Shown: positions 1 through 11,710, counted from the first letter of the stretch. The stretch is 64,000 bases of DNA from Alentia gelatinosa (GCA_950022655.1 OX465592.1:5984044-6048043); one strand, 5' to 3'. Notes: a model not told the origin generated them from the letters alone. Translations and numbers: made by a program.

Positions 1-1480
1 ACTTTATTCTGATTGTGATTAATCATTTAATAAATGTTCATAATCAAAGACTTGAGCGAGCGAAAAGTGGCCATGTGTATTTCAACGCAATTAGACTTCT
101 ATAAACTGGACTGGCGAACTCCACTATCCTCACCGACATTGAGCTAACATTTGGAATGTCCTGTAAATATGTGCCTTCATGGCCAAACAAAAGAGATTAT
201 CATATTTATTGATTTACGACTGTGCATACGTTGAAACTAGCCTCAGGGCTGGGCACAGTTCCCAACATAAATAGATGTTTAGAAAATATATATATGTATG
301 AGTGTGATACGTTTATAATACCCCATGTATATCATCTTCTGAGAAAATACAGTGATCACATCGTATTATATGGTATTCCAGCTTTCATTTGGTGTGCTAA
401 ATCGCTTCAATAATAATGGTATATCGCCTCAATAATACATACGTCAGATATGGTTAAGATAACACAGAAACAATCTCCCACGGTGGCAGATATACAGTGC
501 CATAGACCTGGCTTATCTTTATCTATGGACAAAAACAAAAAAACAATCATCAACTGTTAAGTTTAGACCGTCGAGAGAGAATGTTCTAGTTTGTTTCAAT
601 AGTCCCATCTTGTGGGAAACGACAGCCTCGTGTTCAGTCCCACCGTCCATACTCTTGGTGCATTGAATTTGCTTAGCCATGAAGAGATATTGAGTGGTTA
701 AATAGTTAACCGCTAGGCTGAACAGAAATCCATGTATTGTATCCTACCCCTCATATAAACCTCCATAGACCTAACATGGTGTGACTGTATGCCACGGTTA
801 TGCCGTATGATATTTATATGCCATTCTTGAAATATGCAGTCAAAGACATGTGATGGGATTGGATAAAATCTAAACGTGAAATTTCATGATTATGTACATA
901 GCATTCATTGTCTTCTTCTACAGGTATTACTCAGCTCTACTTTATGTATATTATTTATATATACACATGTATGTAGTCTAGTATAGGTCCATGATCAAAG
1001 GAGACATTCTAGAATCTGCTATCTAGATCTATAGATAAACAATGATGTTATCTTACTCCTTATATAAATGTTCATAGACTTAACATGGGGCGACTGTATG
1101 CCATATAATATTCTTGCCATTCTTGACATATGAAGTTAAAACATGTGACGGGACCGGATAAAATCTATACATTACTCAAGTCCATATTGTTGTTAACATG
1201 GTGTTTGTGGACTTCTGTTACAGATATCATTCACATCCACTTTGATTTTTTCTTTTTTTTTATCAAAAAAAAATAAAAATTCACATCCACGCCATATAAA
1301 AGTTCATATGAAATTTTGTGATGTTTCTTGATAGTATTGTATGCCACTTAGATCAGACACTGCCCATAAATGATGTCATGTAGGGAGGGGGGGGGGGGTC
1401 CAGTCTCCATGACCAGAATGATAAGGGTTGTATGACAAAAATGGCTAAAATAGCATGACGTCATTTATGGATAACCCCTC
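1..1480. repeat. Non-coding, diverged dispersed repeats
   Basis: No gene is supported here. The segment at about 35-75 (AATGTTCATAATCAAAGACT core) recurs at 3085-3120. The segment at about 355-665 (core ATCGTATTATATGGTATTC) recurs in diverged form at about 41080-41390. Two copies of a repeat of about 140 bp (cores CTGTATGCCA and ACATGTGA) lie at about 740-880 and 1050-1180, with relatives at 3600-3740, 4500-4650 and 54410-54560. A short A/T palindrome is at about 1245-1275 and a poly-G run at 1384-1398. WDSUB1 exon 1 lies to the right on the minus strand, so this stretch is probably inside its first intron. Confidence 0.6.
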
Positions 1481-1629
1481 AGAGAATGAAATGGTCATTT
1501 AACGTCATTGACCCTTCATTAGTGGGTGTAAAAGGGAGCCTCCTACAGTCATCATCATTACCAGATGAATGTTTAATGTGGACATGGCGGGTCGGGCATC
1601 ACGGCATTCCCCACACACACTCACATGTA

Positions 1630-2752
1630 GACTGGCTTCAGTCCCTCCACCTACCCCACTCCTCCTCACCGTGATACTGGCTTCAGTCCCTCCACCTACC
1701 CCACTCCTCCTCACCGTGATACTGGCTTCAGTCCCTGTACCCCTCCACCTACCCCACTCCTCCTCACTGTGATACTGGCATCAGTCCCTGAACCCCTCCA
1801 CCTACCCCACCCCTCCTCACCGTGATACAGGCTTCAGTCCCTGTACCCCTCCACCTACCCCACCCCTCCTCACCGTGATACTGCCTTCAGTCCCTGTACC
1901 CCTCCACCTACCCCTCCTCACCGTGATACTGCCTTCAGTCCCTGTACCCCTCCACCTACCCCACCCCTCCTCACCGTGATACTGCCTTCAGTCCCTGTAC
2001 CCCTCCACCTACCCCACTCCTCCTCACTGTGATACTGGCTTCAGTCCCTGAACCCCTCCACCTACCCCACTCCTCCTCACCGTGATACAGGCTTCAGTCC
2101 ATGTACCCCTCCACCTACCCCACTCCTCCTCACCGTGATACTGCCTTCAGTCCCTGTACCCCTCCACCTACCCCACCCCTCCTTACTGTGATACAGGCTT
2201 TAGTCCCTGTACCCCTCCACCTACCCCACTCCTCCTCACTGTGATACAGGATTCAGTCCCTGTACCCCTCCACCTACCTCACCCCTCCTCACTGTGATAC
2301 AGGCTTCAGTCCCTGTACCCCTCCACCTACCCCACCCCTCCTCACTGTGATACAGGCTTCAGTCCCTGTACCCCTCCACCTACCCCACCCCTCCTTACTG
2401 TGATACAGGCTTTAGTCCCTGTACCCCTCCACCTACCCCACTCCTCCTCACTGTGATACAGGATTCAGTCCCTGTACCCCTCCACCTACCCCACTCCTCC
2501 TTACTGTGATACAGGCTTTAGTCCCTGTACCCCTCCACCTACCCCACTCCTCCTCACCGTGATACAGGATTCAGTCCCTGTACCCCTCCACCTACCCCAC
2601 CCCTCCTTACTGTGATACAGGCTTTAGTCCCTGTACCCCTCCACCTACCCCACCCCTCCTTATTGTGATACAGGCTTTAGTCCCTGTACCCCTCCACCTA
2701 CCCCACCCCTCCTTATTGTGATACAGGATTCAGTCCCTGTACCCCTCCACCT
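1630..2752. repeat. Minisatellite, about 53-bp unit, roughly 21 copies
   Basis: Head-to-tail array. The units read GATACAGGCTTCAGTCCCTG, then TACCCCTCCACCTACCCCAC, then a CCCTCCTCACTGT end. The first units are shorter (about 45 bp) because they lack the CTGTACCC segment. The array runs into a C/T-only tract at about 2755-2805. It probably lies in the first intron of the WDSUB1-like gene. The open frames inside it (for example at 1505-1772) are products of the repeat, not genes. Confidence 0.95.
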
Positions 2753-5100
2753 ACCTCCCCCCCCCCCCTCTCCCTCCCTCCCCTCCTTCCTCCCTCCCTC
2801 CCCAACTGGTACCCTCTCTTCCTGGCGGGCCTATGGTTTGAAACTGTTAACATTGAGTGAGACTTTAAATGGCCGCATGCAGGATTTATTGCTCTGATAA
2901 CATAACACCCAGGAAACTGAGGGAGGGATAGGAGGAGGTGATGGGTTACAGGGAGCAGCTGGGGGGGGGGGGGCACATACAGGAGGTGTTGTGCCTATTG
3001 GACAAGTCTTTGATTCCTTGGCCTGTCAGGGAAAAGGAACATATTACAATGCATTCCATCCTGAATTAGTGTTATCATTTGTTGAATGTTCATAATCAAA
3101 GACTTGAGCAAGTCTAACTCATATGATACGTAGTTAGATAGCGCACTGGTGGCACATTAACCCCCTTATCACTTAGCTACCAGATAAACAACTGAACTGG
3201 TACTGCACTGGATCTACGCGTCAGTGTGAACAATGTATACATGTATTTATAGCTATTCATGCCCTTTTAGAGGTGGGGACTAAACTTGCTCAATTATGGA
3301 TATTTATGATTAAACAAAATAAAGATAAATTTAGAAAACGAGGCAGAGACACTTCTTAACAAAAAAAACCAACAACATAGAATTAAGATAAAGTATGTTG
3401 CAATGTGACTGGTCCAGGACTCAAATCCTGTATCGAGGAGAAGAGGGGTGAGGTAGATGGAGCAGCACAGGGACTTGGCCCAGTCTAAGGTGGGGGTGAG
3501 TAATGGTCAAAAATAGCATGACGTCATTTAGGGACAGACCCTCACCCCTTTTCAGTCTGCTACCAGATACACAACTGAACTGATACAGCACTGGATCTAC
3601 ATATCAGTGTGAACATGTATCCTACCCCTCATGAAAAAATCCCCATAGACTCAACATGGGGTGACTGTATGCCACGGTTATGCCATAAAATGTTTATATG
3701 CCTCTTATGACAAAAAGTTAAAAACATGTGATGGGATCAGTCTGAACATGTACAGTAAAACCCTGCTTAAGGGGACACCCTCCGTTGCACTGGATACATG
3801 TCAGTGTGAACATGTATACCTGTATTTACAGCAGGCTATTTATGCCCTTTTAGAGATGGGGGTCAGAAATGGGTCGGGGTCAGAAATGGTCAAAAATAGG
3901 ATGACGTCATTTATGGAAAGCCCTAGATATAATTAAGTGGTCATTTAACATCACTGAACCTACATTAGTAAGTGTAACAGGGAATCATCATCATTAAGAT
4001 GGCTGTAAAACCCCACTTAAGGAGACACCCTCCATTCCGAGCAAAGTTTCCCCTTAAGTGGGGTGCCCCCTTAAGAGGGGTGTCTCCTTAAGAGGGGTGT
4101 CCATTTAAGAGGGGTGTCCACTTAAGGAGGGTGTCTCCTTAAGCAGGGTTTTCAGTCTGTTGATGCTTAAGCTATGTTTTATATAATAACTTTATACAGG
4201 TGATACTGACAGGGCATAGCGACACTGTTATAACCACACAGACACCCCACATACCCCTTACCTGGTGACTACAGGAGCCTACACAAGCTGCTGTGTGGTG
4301 TCTAGACTCACGCACACACCATAAACAAGGAATCAAGATAATCTGGAGTGTTGTCCCCTCAATGTCCTGTCAGATTTGATAAGGTGTCCCTCTATAGTGT
4401 CCCCTTAAGTGGAGTGAAGAGTCCCCTTAAGTGGGGTGAAGACGCATTTTGTACCGAAATGATTATCCCCTTAAGCAGTATGGTTTTACTATATACCTGT
4501 ATCTTACCCCTCATATAAATCCCAAAATAGTCAAAATGGCGTGAATGTATGCCACGGTTATGCCATAAAATGTTTATATGCCACGCATGACAGACAAAGT
4601 TAAAAACATGTGACAGGGTAAGATAAAGTCGATACGTCACTCATTCCATATGATTGTTTACCTGGATTTGTTATCTTCTACTATAGATATCACTCTGCTC
4701 TGCTTCATGATGTCATTCTCTGAAGACAATTCACGCCGTATAAACAACCATATGAAATTTCGTGATGTTTCTCAATAGTATCAACTATTCATGCCCTTTA
4801 GGTGGCTTATTGTTTTGTTTCTATATTTTAAAAATTTTGTTTCTCCTGGATTCGTCTTGCCTGGTCTTTTAACTATTTGTTATGCTAATGAATCTTTTTT
4901 TCACAGCATCGGCTTGCCATAGAGGTGTTATTGCCACATCGTAATAATCTTAATGCTATTGAATCTAGGCATTACGTGGGGGCACATGGTTGTTGTATTT
5001 ATCTTGAAAATCGTCTTGAATGCTTAGTAATCGCTATTACCGATTATCTCGTCTAAAAAAACGGATCCCTGATTATCTAAAACATTTTTTTTACAAGGGG
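2753..5100. repeat. Non-coding, repeat remnants
   Basis: No exon is recognised. The stretch holds a polypyrimidine tract (2755-2805), a poly-G run near 2960 and a second copy of the AATCAAAGACTTGAGC segment (3085-3125). Two copies of the repeat of about 140 bp lie at 3600-3740 and 4500-4650. There are several decayed pogo-like MITE pieces at 3748-3790, 4005-4165 and 4390-4490. These carry CAGTAAAACCC or its complement next to CTTAAG-rich hairpin sequence. The segment at 4710-4800 is a diverged copy of 1280-1340. The stretch is probably intronic. Confidence 0.6.
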
Positions 5101-5427
5101 TGCATCAGTAAAAACACTGACCTGATTACAGTAAAACCCCGTTTCTGGGACACCCCACTTAAGTGGACACCCTGCTTAAGGGTTGCGTAAGGGGTCACTT
5201 TGCTCGGAACAGAGGGTGTCCCCTTTAGTGCGGTTTTACTGTATTCCTAAAAGTTGTCTCTTTTTAATATAGAGGGAATATCAGTGATAAAACACTGACC
5301 TGATTATTTCTAAAAAGGTTTTTTTTAATAAAAGGAGCGAATATACGTGAAAAACATTGACCTTTTCATTACAACAAATTTATTTTTTTAGGGGGATATG
5401 TATCAGTGAAAACACACTGACCTGATG
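5070..5427. repeat. Short diverged tandem repeat overlapping a splice donor
   Basis: The string ATCAGTGAAAACACTGACCT, or close variants, occurs at about 5103-5123, 5279-5301, 5345-5364 and 5402-5424. The last copy contains the minus-strand splice donor of the WDSUB1 exon (CAG|GTCAGT). Copies 2 to 4 are spaced about 60 bp apart. The first is separated by the inserted pogo-like MITE. The other copies therefore carry donor-like sequence inside the intron. Confidence 0.6.
5129..5241. mobile_element. Pogo/Tigger-like MITE, 113 bp
   Basis: The terminal inverted repeats read CAGTAAAACCCCG at the left and GCGGTTTTACTG at the right. Each end is flanked by TA (5127-5128 and 5242-5243), the target duplication expected for the Tc1/mariner/pogo superfamily. 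The interior is a CTTAAG-rich hairpin. There is no coding capacity. Decayed relatives lie at 3748, 4005, 4390, 10660 and 36065. Confidence 0.8.
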
Positions 5428-6098
5428 ATTTTCTGGGTGGCAAGATCCCAAAGGCACAGCGTCTCATCGTCACTTCCGGTGGCCAGAGCGTCCCCTGACG
5501 GCGAGAAGCGGCAAACCCGGATGCTGGACTGACTCGGATGAGTGAGCACACACACCTGGTCCCCCGTCTTCGCGCTCCACACGATGGCCTTGCCGTCCGT
5601 GGAGTAGGACACCAGGAGATTGTTCACGGGCGAGAAGACACACCCGTTGATAGAGTACCTGTGACCACGTAGAGGCGAGTACCCGACCTCGGAGAAGTCG
5701 TCCAGGCTCCATACCCGCACCACTTTGTCTCCACCACAGGAGGCTAGGAGTGAATCGCCGAACGCCACTCCGTTCACGTCGCTCGTGTGAGAGGCGAGGG
5801 TGCAGTGGGCGGTCGCCCCGTACGGCATGTTGACGGAGTTTGTGCTGGTTGAGTCCCGCCTGGTATTCGTAGTATCACACCTGTGTAAATTCTCCACGCT
5901 TTCAATGTGTACGTTACCTGTGTTATTATGAACTACACTGGATCCCTGATCCACCACAGTATTACTACTACCACTACTACTATTGCAAGTCTCTGGGGGC
6001 TGGTCTTCGCAGCAGTGTCCCGTCACTGTGGTGGTACAACCACCACCACTAACTCTACCTCTACGACAACAAGTGAACCTTGCACAACACGACCCCAT
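5422..6098 (-). CDS. WDSUB1: WDSUB1-like WD-repeat protein, first coding exon
   Basis: This exon encodes the amino-terminal WD40 blades of a protein resembling WDSUB1 (WD repeat, SAM and U-box protein, a probable ubiquitin ligase). Visible blades include the motifs DKVVRVWSLDDFSEV, STDGKAIVWSA and SDDETLCLWDL. The first lines up with the DKTIRLYSLRDFTEL region that I recall in human WDSUB1. The exon ends at a good minus-strand donor, ATCATCAG|GTCAGTG, at 5422. The first ATG at 6098 gives an N-terminal extension of about 90 residues beginning MGSCCARFTCC, rich in Thr, Ser and Asn. The internal Met at 5828 begins MPYGATAHCTL, which aligns with the start of the vertebrate protein and may be the true or an alternative start. 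The remaining WD, SAM and U-box exons were not found and must lie beyond the left edge. Family assignment is firm; the start is uncertain. Confidence 0.82.
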
Positions 6099-6109
6099 TT
6101 AGAGAACCG

Positions 6110-6430
6110 GGACGGGAGGGAGCAGGGGAGGGTGGTTGGGGACGGATGGCTGAGCGTCACATTGATTGGTCGATCCACTCAGCCCTGGCCAACCAGGCCT
6201 CACACAACCACCACCCAACCACCACCACCGGGGCGGGCAGGGGGGGGGGGGGGGGGGGGGAGGGAGGGATCAACTTCCTTGTGTGTATGTTTTGTGGCGC
6301 ACGGTCACATGGTGCCGAACGCCGAGGCGCGTGACGCGGTCATGTGACGGACGCCCGTGATGACGTCACAGTCCGGGGATCGGCCGCTGGGCGCCGCAGG
6401 TTGTGGCTTGTGGCACTGTTCGCTGAGTAT
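6110..6430 (-). promoter_or_regulatory. Probable WDSUB1 promoter, CpG-rich with a CRE
   Basis: This short CpG-dense region stands out from the A/T-rich surroundings and lies directly upstream of the WD-repeat exon. It has a perfect palindromic cAMP-response element, TGACGTCA, at 6361-6368, and several CG-rich clusters at 6295-6420. A poly-G run lies at 6240-6260. The promoter role is inferred from composition, motif and position. Confidence 0.55.
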
Positions 6431-6619
6431 TGATCTCCTTTAGACTGTCATCTTGATCACTCCGCTATTGCTACTGGTTGGTTTTAGTGTCCGTCTAGTA
6501 AGATCTTCGACTGAGCAGGATTTTGTTCACTTCTTACCGCCCTGCAACAAAAAAACAACAAATATAACCATTTTTTTCTATAAAACCTTGTATCTTACAA
6601 GAAACATGATGACTTGTTT

Positions 6620-7345
6620 ATTACTATACACCTATGGTCGAACATGTTTGAAATACTACCACTTAGAGGGGCACCTGTTCAGGCTCAGAAACCACGTTTT
6701 CTCTTACTATATACCTGTGGGCGAATGTCTAGCTTTTACTGATCAGTAGTACAGATCACTGAGTGACAAAAGAATATTCATACGTCCCTCTGTACCACAT
6801 GACCACTTTTATACTTGAAAAAAGTGAGTAGTAAAATTGTAAATTGGCTTTAAAAAAAATTGATTTCTAGGTATATAATAATAAGGAGACATAGTGAGTG
6901 TGTCTGAATTCCATCTATTCCTCGATATTTTGATCAGATCAATATAAGAGTAAGTCAAAGAAATTGGTTTTATTGATAATTGCCATAATTTGAAAATCAC
7001 CAGGTGATTATTGTTTCTGACCGAAATATCTCTGAACAGATTATATTCAGCCACACTAACCATGTCTCCATATATTACTATACACCTATGGCCGAACATG
7101 TATGAAAAACTACTACTCTCTAGGGGTGTAGTATAAATTATGTTCGCGCCCACCGTGATAGCGGGCCGTTCTGGATGGCAGTGGTTTTCGCGGAGCAGAA
7201 AAGTTAATAAAACGGAGTTTTTAAACGATTAGGAGGTGTATCGCGATAAGAAAACGTAGTGACTGAGCCTGAAAGGGTGGCCGTTCTCAGTCATTTGAAG
7301 CAAATCCCATACGGGCTCAGTAACCACGTTTTCTCTTAATAGTCT
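6620..7345. mobile_element. Nested cluster of TATATACC-family MITEs
   Basis: Several ends of one MITE family are interleaved here. Ends reading ACTATATACCTGTGGGCGAA occur near 6703 and 7078, and the reverse form GGTATATAATAATAAGGAG near 6871. A hairpin module starts at GGAGACATAGTGAGTG (6885) and closes at CACTAACCATGTCTCC (about 7055). It is interrupted by a segment (6943-7012) that recurs in reverse at 9890-9960. The piece at about 7090-7345 is homologous to 35750-35990 and ends GGGCTCAGTAACCACG. No coding sequence is seen. Confidence 0.65.
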
Positions 7346-9580
7346 TGTTTCTATTGCATTTCATGTTTCTTCTAGTTATGAGAACTAACACAACATTCAA
7401 AGTGAAATCACATGGGTTCAGTTGGCCGCATGCCATGACAAATATCGAAGTGGAATGAGCGAGTTTCGGTACCACCTGTCCAGGCAATATCCACTACACT
7501 GCCACCTGTGGTCGGCAAAATGAACTCCTAGGCATAAGACATGATTACTTTGGCCACCACACTGAATACTGTCAATAAATAACATCAGGCTATTTTTATT
7601 ACCATTTTGACCCAAACCCCCTTTTTCATGCTTTGTCATACAACCCTATATCGTTCTTAGACTGGACTCTCCCTCCTGCTGCATGAGATCATTTATAGAC
7701 GGACCCTAACTAGATAAGATACCACCATGCTTGACAGTGCTGTGGCGTTAAGGCGTAATCTGGAACTACATGTACTTTTTATTGCGATAGACTTGTTATT
7801 AATCCTTTATTAGGTGATAAATACGATAACGACTGGTTTTGATTACGAGCTAGACTGGATTCAGTCCCTGAATCCCTCCACCTACCCCTCCCCTTTTTCG
7901 CTGGGATTCCTGGACCAACCATAGTGCAACAGATTTTGTTTATAGCTAAAGAATATTGATAATCAAAGACTATCATGTCTACTCGTAAACAATACTAGTC
8001 ATTAGCCTGTGTAAAAACAAACAATATATAGGATTACGTACCGGGTACCTGAACAGGCTTGTGCTAGGATTCTAAAAAAAAAAAAGTCTGAGACAGCATG
8101 CATTTAATTTTCAGGACTGCTTTAAACATAGGATTCTTTGCCAACATGACGTTCAATATCGGTCTTTTCACAGTTAATGTACCAGTACTGACTTTTCCAT
8201 AATGAATCATCTCTGAATTATCAAAGTTTTGCCTCAACAATTCCTGGCCGTCGTAGTTTAATGATAATTAGTGCAGCAGCACTGGAGAATCAACCCCAGT
8301 TTTTTTTCTCAATTAAATCGTTGAAGAGCACAGCCCACATTAGACCATGCCAAACCACATGGGGTCCACTAGATACGGGACCAATTGTCTAGTTAAATCG
8401 TGCTCGTACGCGCTATGCGGTGCCTACAAGTTAAGAGTGGTCACATATAGACTTCTAGCGTGCTGCAAAAAACTATTCCTTCACTATCTGCGTGCTATTC
8501 ACTGTGATAGTGTTAAAGGAGCAGTGTGCCAGTGTCGCAGTGTATTTGAAGCATGCCCAACTGACCATGACCAATCATTCAAGACCGAAATAACTCAAGA
8601 TCAGATTCATTCGGTGAAATACAATATAAATGACTAAAATACTTATATAGATTCCCCTATATACCTTTTTCAAATATCCAAATCCTAGATCATGGAATAA
8701 TGTGGGTGCGGACCCCCCACCCTCACACACACACACATCCTTTTGGTGATGGTATGGTTTAGCGTCTATCTATGGGAACAAGAACCTGAATGATGGGATC
8801 ATACATTTCTGATTTCAAATGTTAGCTCACCCTCGTCTGCATGAACGCATGCTCCCCTCCTTCAATCCTCCTACTATTACACCCCCCCCCCCCCCCCCCC
8901 CCCCCCCACCCTCATAAACCATGTACAGCCTACAGGGCCCCTCCCGCCGTACAGCGGGTGTACGTCGACTAGGTGGCGGTGCTCTAGCTCTTCATTCAGT
9001 GAGGTTTCCCAGTCTATCCCCGAACCTTGGAGCTGACTTGGAGTAGCCTACTAGAGGTGCCTCACAATTTACAGGCAAGTGTGTGAGGCACGGATTTATA
9101 GCGGGGCCTAGTCTCGTACTCAGTACTGGCCTCAGTTCAGTAACACTAACAGCGGAGCGGGGGTGGTCCCTGCAAAACATGTTTCTATATCTAGCGAGCA
9201 CAGGTGGTTGGAACGCAGACTGGCTTGCTACAATATACCCGTATTTGCATCTTGCTAATAACATCATTGTACTCTCTGCCTGTGGGTCTCACACCTATCC
9301 TACAATCGCCTTAAGCTGGGCATACATCCCTTGCTCACCTCTGTTACTTAAGACAGGATCGGGACAGAGTGGAGGCTGCGGCTGAAGATGTCACGTTTTC
9401 CGGAGGTGGTTCTTTCACTGCCTGCACAAAGCAACATGATGCTTGCGTTCAGATTCATAGCACATCCTAGAGTAAATTCATCTTGCTTCTCTCTGAAACG
9501 TCCGAAACATTGTTGATACGCCTGTCGATTTCGCAATCCAGGAAATAATTATCTCCCACACTGTGATGCTCCACACGCGT
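7346..9580. repeat. Non-coding, minor repeats
   Basis: No gene is recognised. An isolated unit of the 1.6-2.75 kb minisatellite sits at about 7855-7895 (core TTCAGTCCCTGAATCCCTCC). A segment of about 140 bp at 8415-8560 recurs at about 60290-60420. It carries AGAGTGGTCACATATA and the core TGATAGTGT. A poly-C run of about 27 bases is at 8881-8907. An open frame at 8347-8637 overlaps the dispersed repeat and is not supported as a gene. Confidence 0.55.
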
Positions 9581-9589
9581 TTGTTTTGG

Positions 9590-9740
9590 CATCCATTTTG
9601 GGTGTGACGTCACAGCCACGTGACCTCGTTTATGGGATGTGGTTCAAGTTTCCCGCGCAAAGATGGTTGTGACTGTGAGAAGAGAACGGGAAGCGAGAGG
9701 CATGGAGATCTAATTGATTTACCCACAGGATGAAGGTTTG
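9590..9740 (+). promoter_or_regulatory. Promoter-like cluster: CRE, E-box, E2F, YY1-type motifs
   Basis: Within 65 bp there are TGACGTCA (CRE, 9605-9612), CACGTG (E-box, 9617-9622), TTTCCCGC (E2F type, 9649-9656) and AAGATGG (YY1/start type, from 9660). An ATG at 9663 opens a frame of only 16 codons. A possible donor follows at ATGAAG|GTTTGT near 9735. No downstream coding exon is recognised on either strand, so the promoted gene, if any, is unknown. The strand is a guess from motif order. Confidence 0.4.
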
Positions 9741-10052
9741 TGTTTATTAATATAAACGTAATGGAGTAGATTCTAGTGAAGGTTTTATCAACTAATGTTT
9801 TCCATTACGTACCCTACAGGGTAGACGACAAATTTGGATACAGTAAAGCTCTGCTTAAAGGCATATCCTACAATATACACAGTGGCGTCACCTGGTGATT
9901 TTCAAATTATGACAATTATTTATTAAACCAATTTCTTTGACTTACTTTCATACTAATGAGTAAAGTATCATCGAGTATAACCAAACCAAATAGGAAAATT
10001 AGGCCAATTTACATTTGACTGATTTACATTGGAAATGAACTATAATTTATAA
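9741..10052. repeat. Non-coding, repeat fragments
   Basis: The stretch holds a decayed pogo-like end (CAGTAAAGCTCTGCTTAAA, about 9841) and a 70-bp segment (9890-9960) that also occurs inverted at 6943-7012. No exon is seen. Confidence 0.5.
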
Positions 10053-10315
10053 AATGCTGATTCCACACACACAAGATAAAGCGAGATTAGTCTTGATTTG
10101 GTTGCCTTGCCAAATCTTGTTGGGCTTTGAAGTTGAACAATCATGTGCATATATTTTCATGATGTATGTTGACGTGTCGCAATGGTGGAGCGCCAAAACA
10201 TACACACTACATCACGCACTATATTTCGCGACAAAAGAGGTACGACAAATCACAACACTGTAAAATGTAACAAGATATACCACAGCAAATCCATCGTGTT
10301 GGTGGAACAAGCCCT
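10053..10315. mobile_element. Harbinger-like MITE, copy A
   Basis: It shares ends and interior with two better-preserved copies at 44620-44887 and 47996-48273. The left end is AATGCTGATTCC and the right end is GGTGGAACAAGCCCT followed by TTA. The interior strings GGTGGAGCGCCAAAACATAC and TAACAAGATATACCACAGCA are shared with the other copies. The open frame inside it is not a gene. Confidence 0.75.
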
Positions 10316-10334
10316 TTAGATATATTCTCTTCAA

Positions 10335-10670
10335 CTCATTAAAAAAAACAAGCGTGGTGACCTATGGTTTTTAAACCTTAAATGTTTAGTATTATACATT
10401 TTCTGTATTAATGGGTCAAAGTTTTAAGAAACTGACATGGGGTTTGCTATGTAAAAACCAACTTCTTAGTATTCCTGTATATTCTTTTAAATAGTATTAC
10501 CCGATACCATGATACATGTATTTATCTCTAAATCAAAAAGTAGCATGGTGACCCCCGAATTTTAAGTTAGATATATCTAAAATATTTAGAGATCATCATA
10601 TTCAATTTGCAGGATATTGACATGGGTTTTGAATTTTCAGGTAAATTGTTCAATACACCTTTAAAGGAAA
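10335..10670 (-). repeat. Dispersed repeat of about 330 bp, inverted copy
   Basis: This is the reverse complement of 11388-11710, with scattered differences. Shared strings include TGACATGGGTTTTGAATTTT and TTTTTAAACCTTAAAT. Partial copies occur at 43865-43945 and 48525-48700. It is probably a non-autonomous transposon; the ends read AAAGG(C/T)ATATC in the other orientation. A decayed pogo-like piece follows at 10660-10740. Confidence 0.7.
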
Positions 10671-10740
10671 ACCCTCTGTTCCGAGCAAAGTGTTCCTTTT
10701 AGTGGAGTGTCCAATTAACTGGGGGTTTCAGTCTGTTAAT

Positions 10741-11387
10741 GGCTAGGCTATATGAAATATAGTTTATAATACCTTTATACAGCGTATGAGGCATATAACC
10801 TTTGATCCATGGGCGCCGCCATGTTCCCCCCCCCCCCCCCCCCGAGAAGGTGTTCTTCACTAATGGAGGTGAAAAAATAGTTGTTCTTCAGTAATGGAGG
10901 TGAGTGAAAATTGGGAAGTGTCACAACTCTAGCCCTGCTCACATATGCATATAAAGTGTTCCATGTGAAAAAAAAATCATGTCTTGGATTCAATCATTAT
11001 GTCATCCTAATCTGGGATGGGTTTAGAGACTCAAATCATCCATGGTAAAACATTGGAAGACCGTTGAATTTTCTAAGAACAAAGAGCCAGAATACAGCTT
11101 CTGTCCCCCCCCCCCCCCCCCAAGGGAACCACCGTACTCCTGGCTACCTTGTGACTGTCTTAAGAACTAACAATGGCTCTGTCCCCTATAGCATAGAGAC
11201 ACTGTTTTAAGGACAGAAACACCATACAGACGCCTACAGGAGCCTACACAGGCCGTTGCCTGGTGTCTTATCGTAAATATTAAAAAAAGGTTTACCCACA
11301 GTCCCCTATACACCCATTACCAGCTGCTATCAACAGACTCCTTACACCAACACTGACGATGGGTACAAAAGAGGGCAAGATTTTTTA
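10741..11387. other. Non-coding spacer with poly-C runs
   Basis: Poly-C runs occur near 10827-10844 and 11106-11122. The stretch forms the loop between the inverted pair at 10335-10670 and 11388-11710. No gene is supported. Confidence 0.5.
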
Positions 11388-11710
11388 AAGGCATATCGGA
11401 CAATTTGGCTTGAAAATTAAAACCCATGTCAATTTTCTGAAAGTTTGATATGATGATATCCAAGTGGCGTAGAACACATATCTAACTTAAAAATCGGGGG
11501 TAGCCTTGCTAGTTTTTGATTTATAAATCAATATTATGATAATTTTATATTAGAATATATAGAAATTCTAAAAAGTATTTTTTTCACATAGTAAAACCCA
11601 TGTCATTTCCTCAAACTTTCAGAAAATATAATATATGTATAGTACTACTTATTTAGGTTTTAAAAACCATATGTCACCGTCCTTATTTTTGAAAGAATTG
11701 AAGAAAACCA
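11388..11710 (+). repeat. Dispersed repeat of about 330 bp, direct copy
   Basis: The copy starts AAAGGCATATCGGACAATTT and continues with AAAACCCATGTCAATTTTCT and GTAGAACACATATCTAACTT. It pairs with the inverted copy at 10335-10670, so the two could form a long stem if transcribed together. Confidence 0.7.

Noticed and set aside
1..5421. Further WDSUB1 exons (later WD repeats, SAM, U-box)
   Set aside because: No minus-strand frame here shows WD, SAM or U-box motifs; they are presumed outside the window.
9348..9536. Minus-strand frame divergent from the 9.6-kb motif cluster
   Set aside because: It has no ATG start, no splice support and no recognisable motif.
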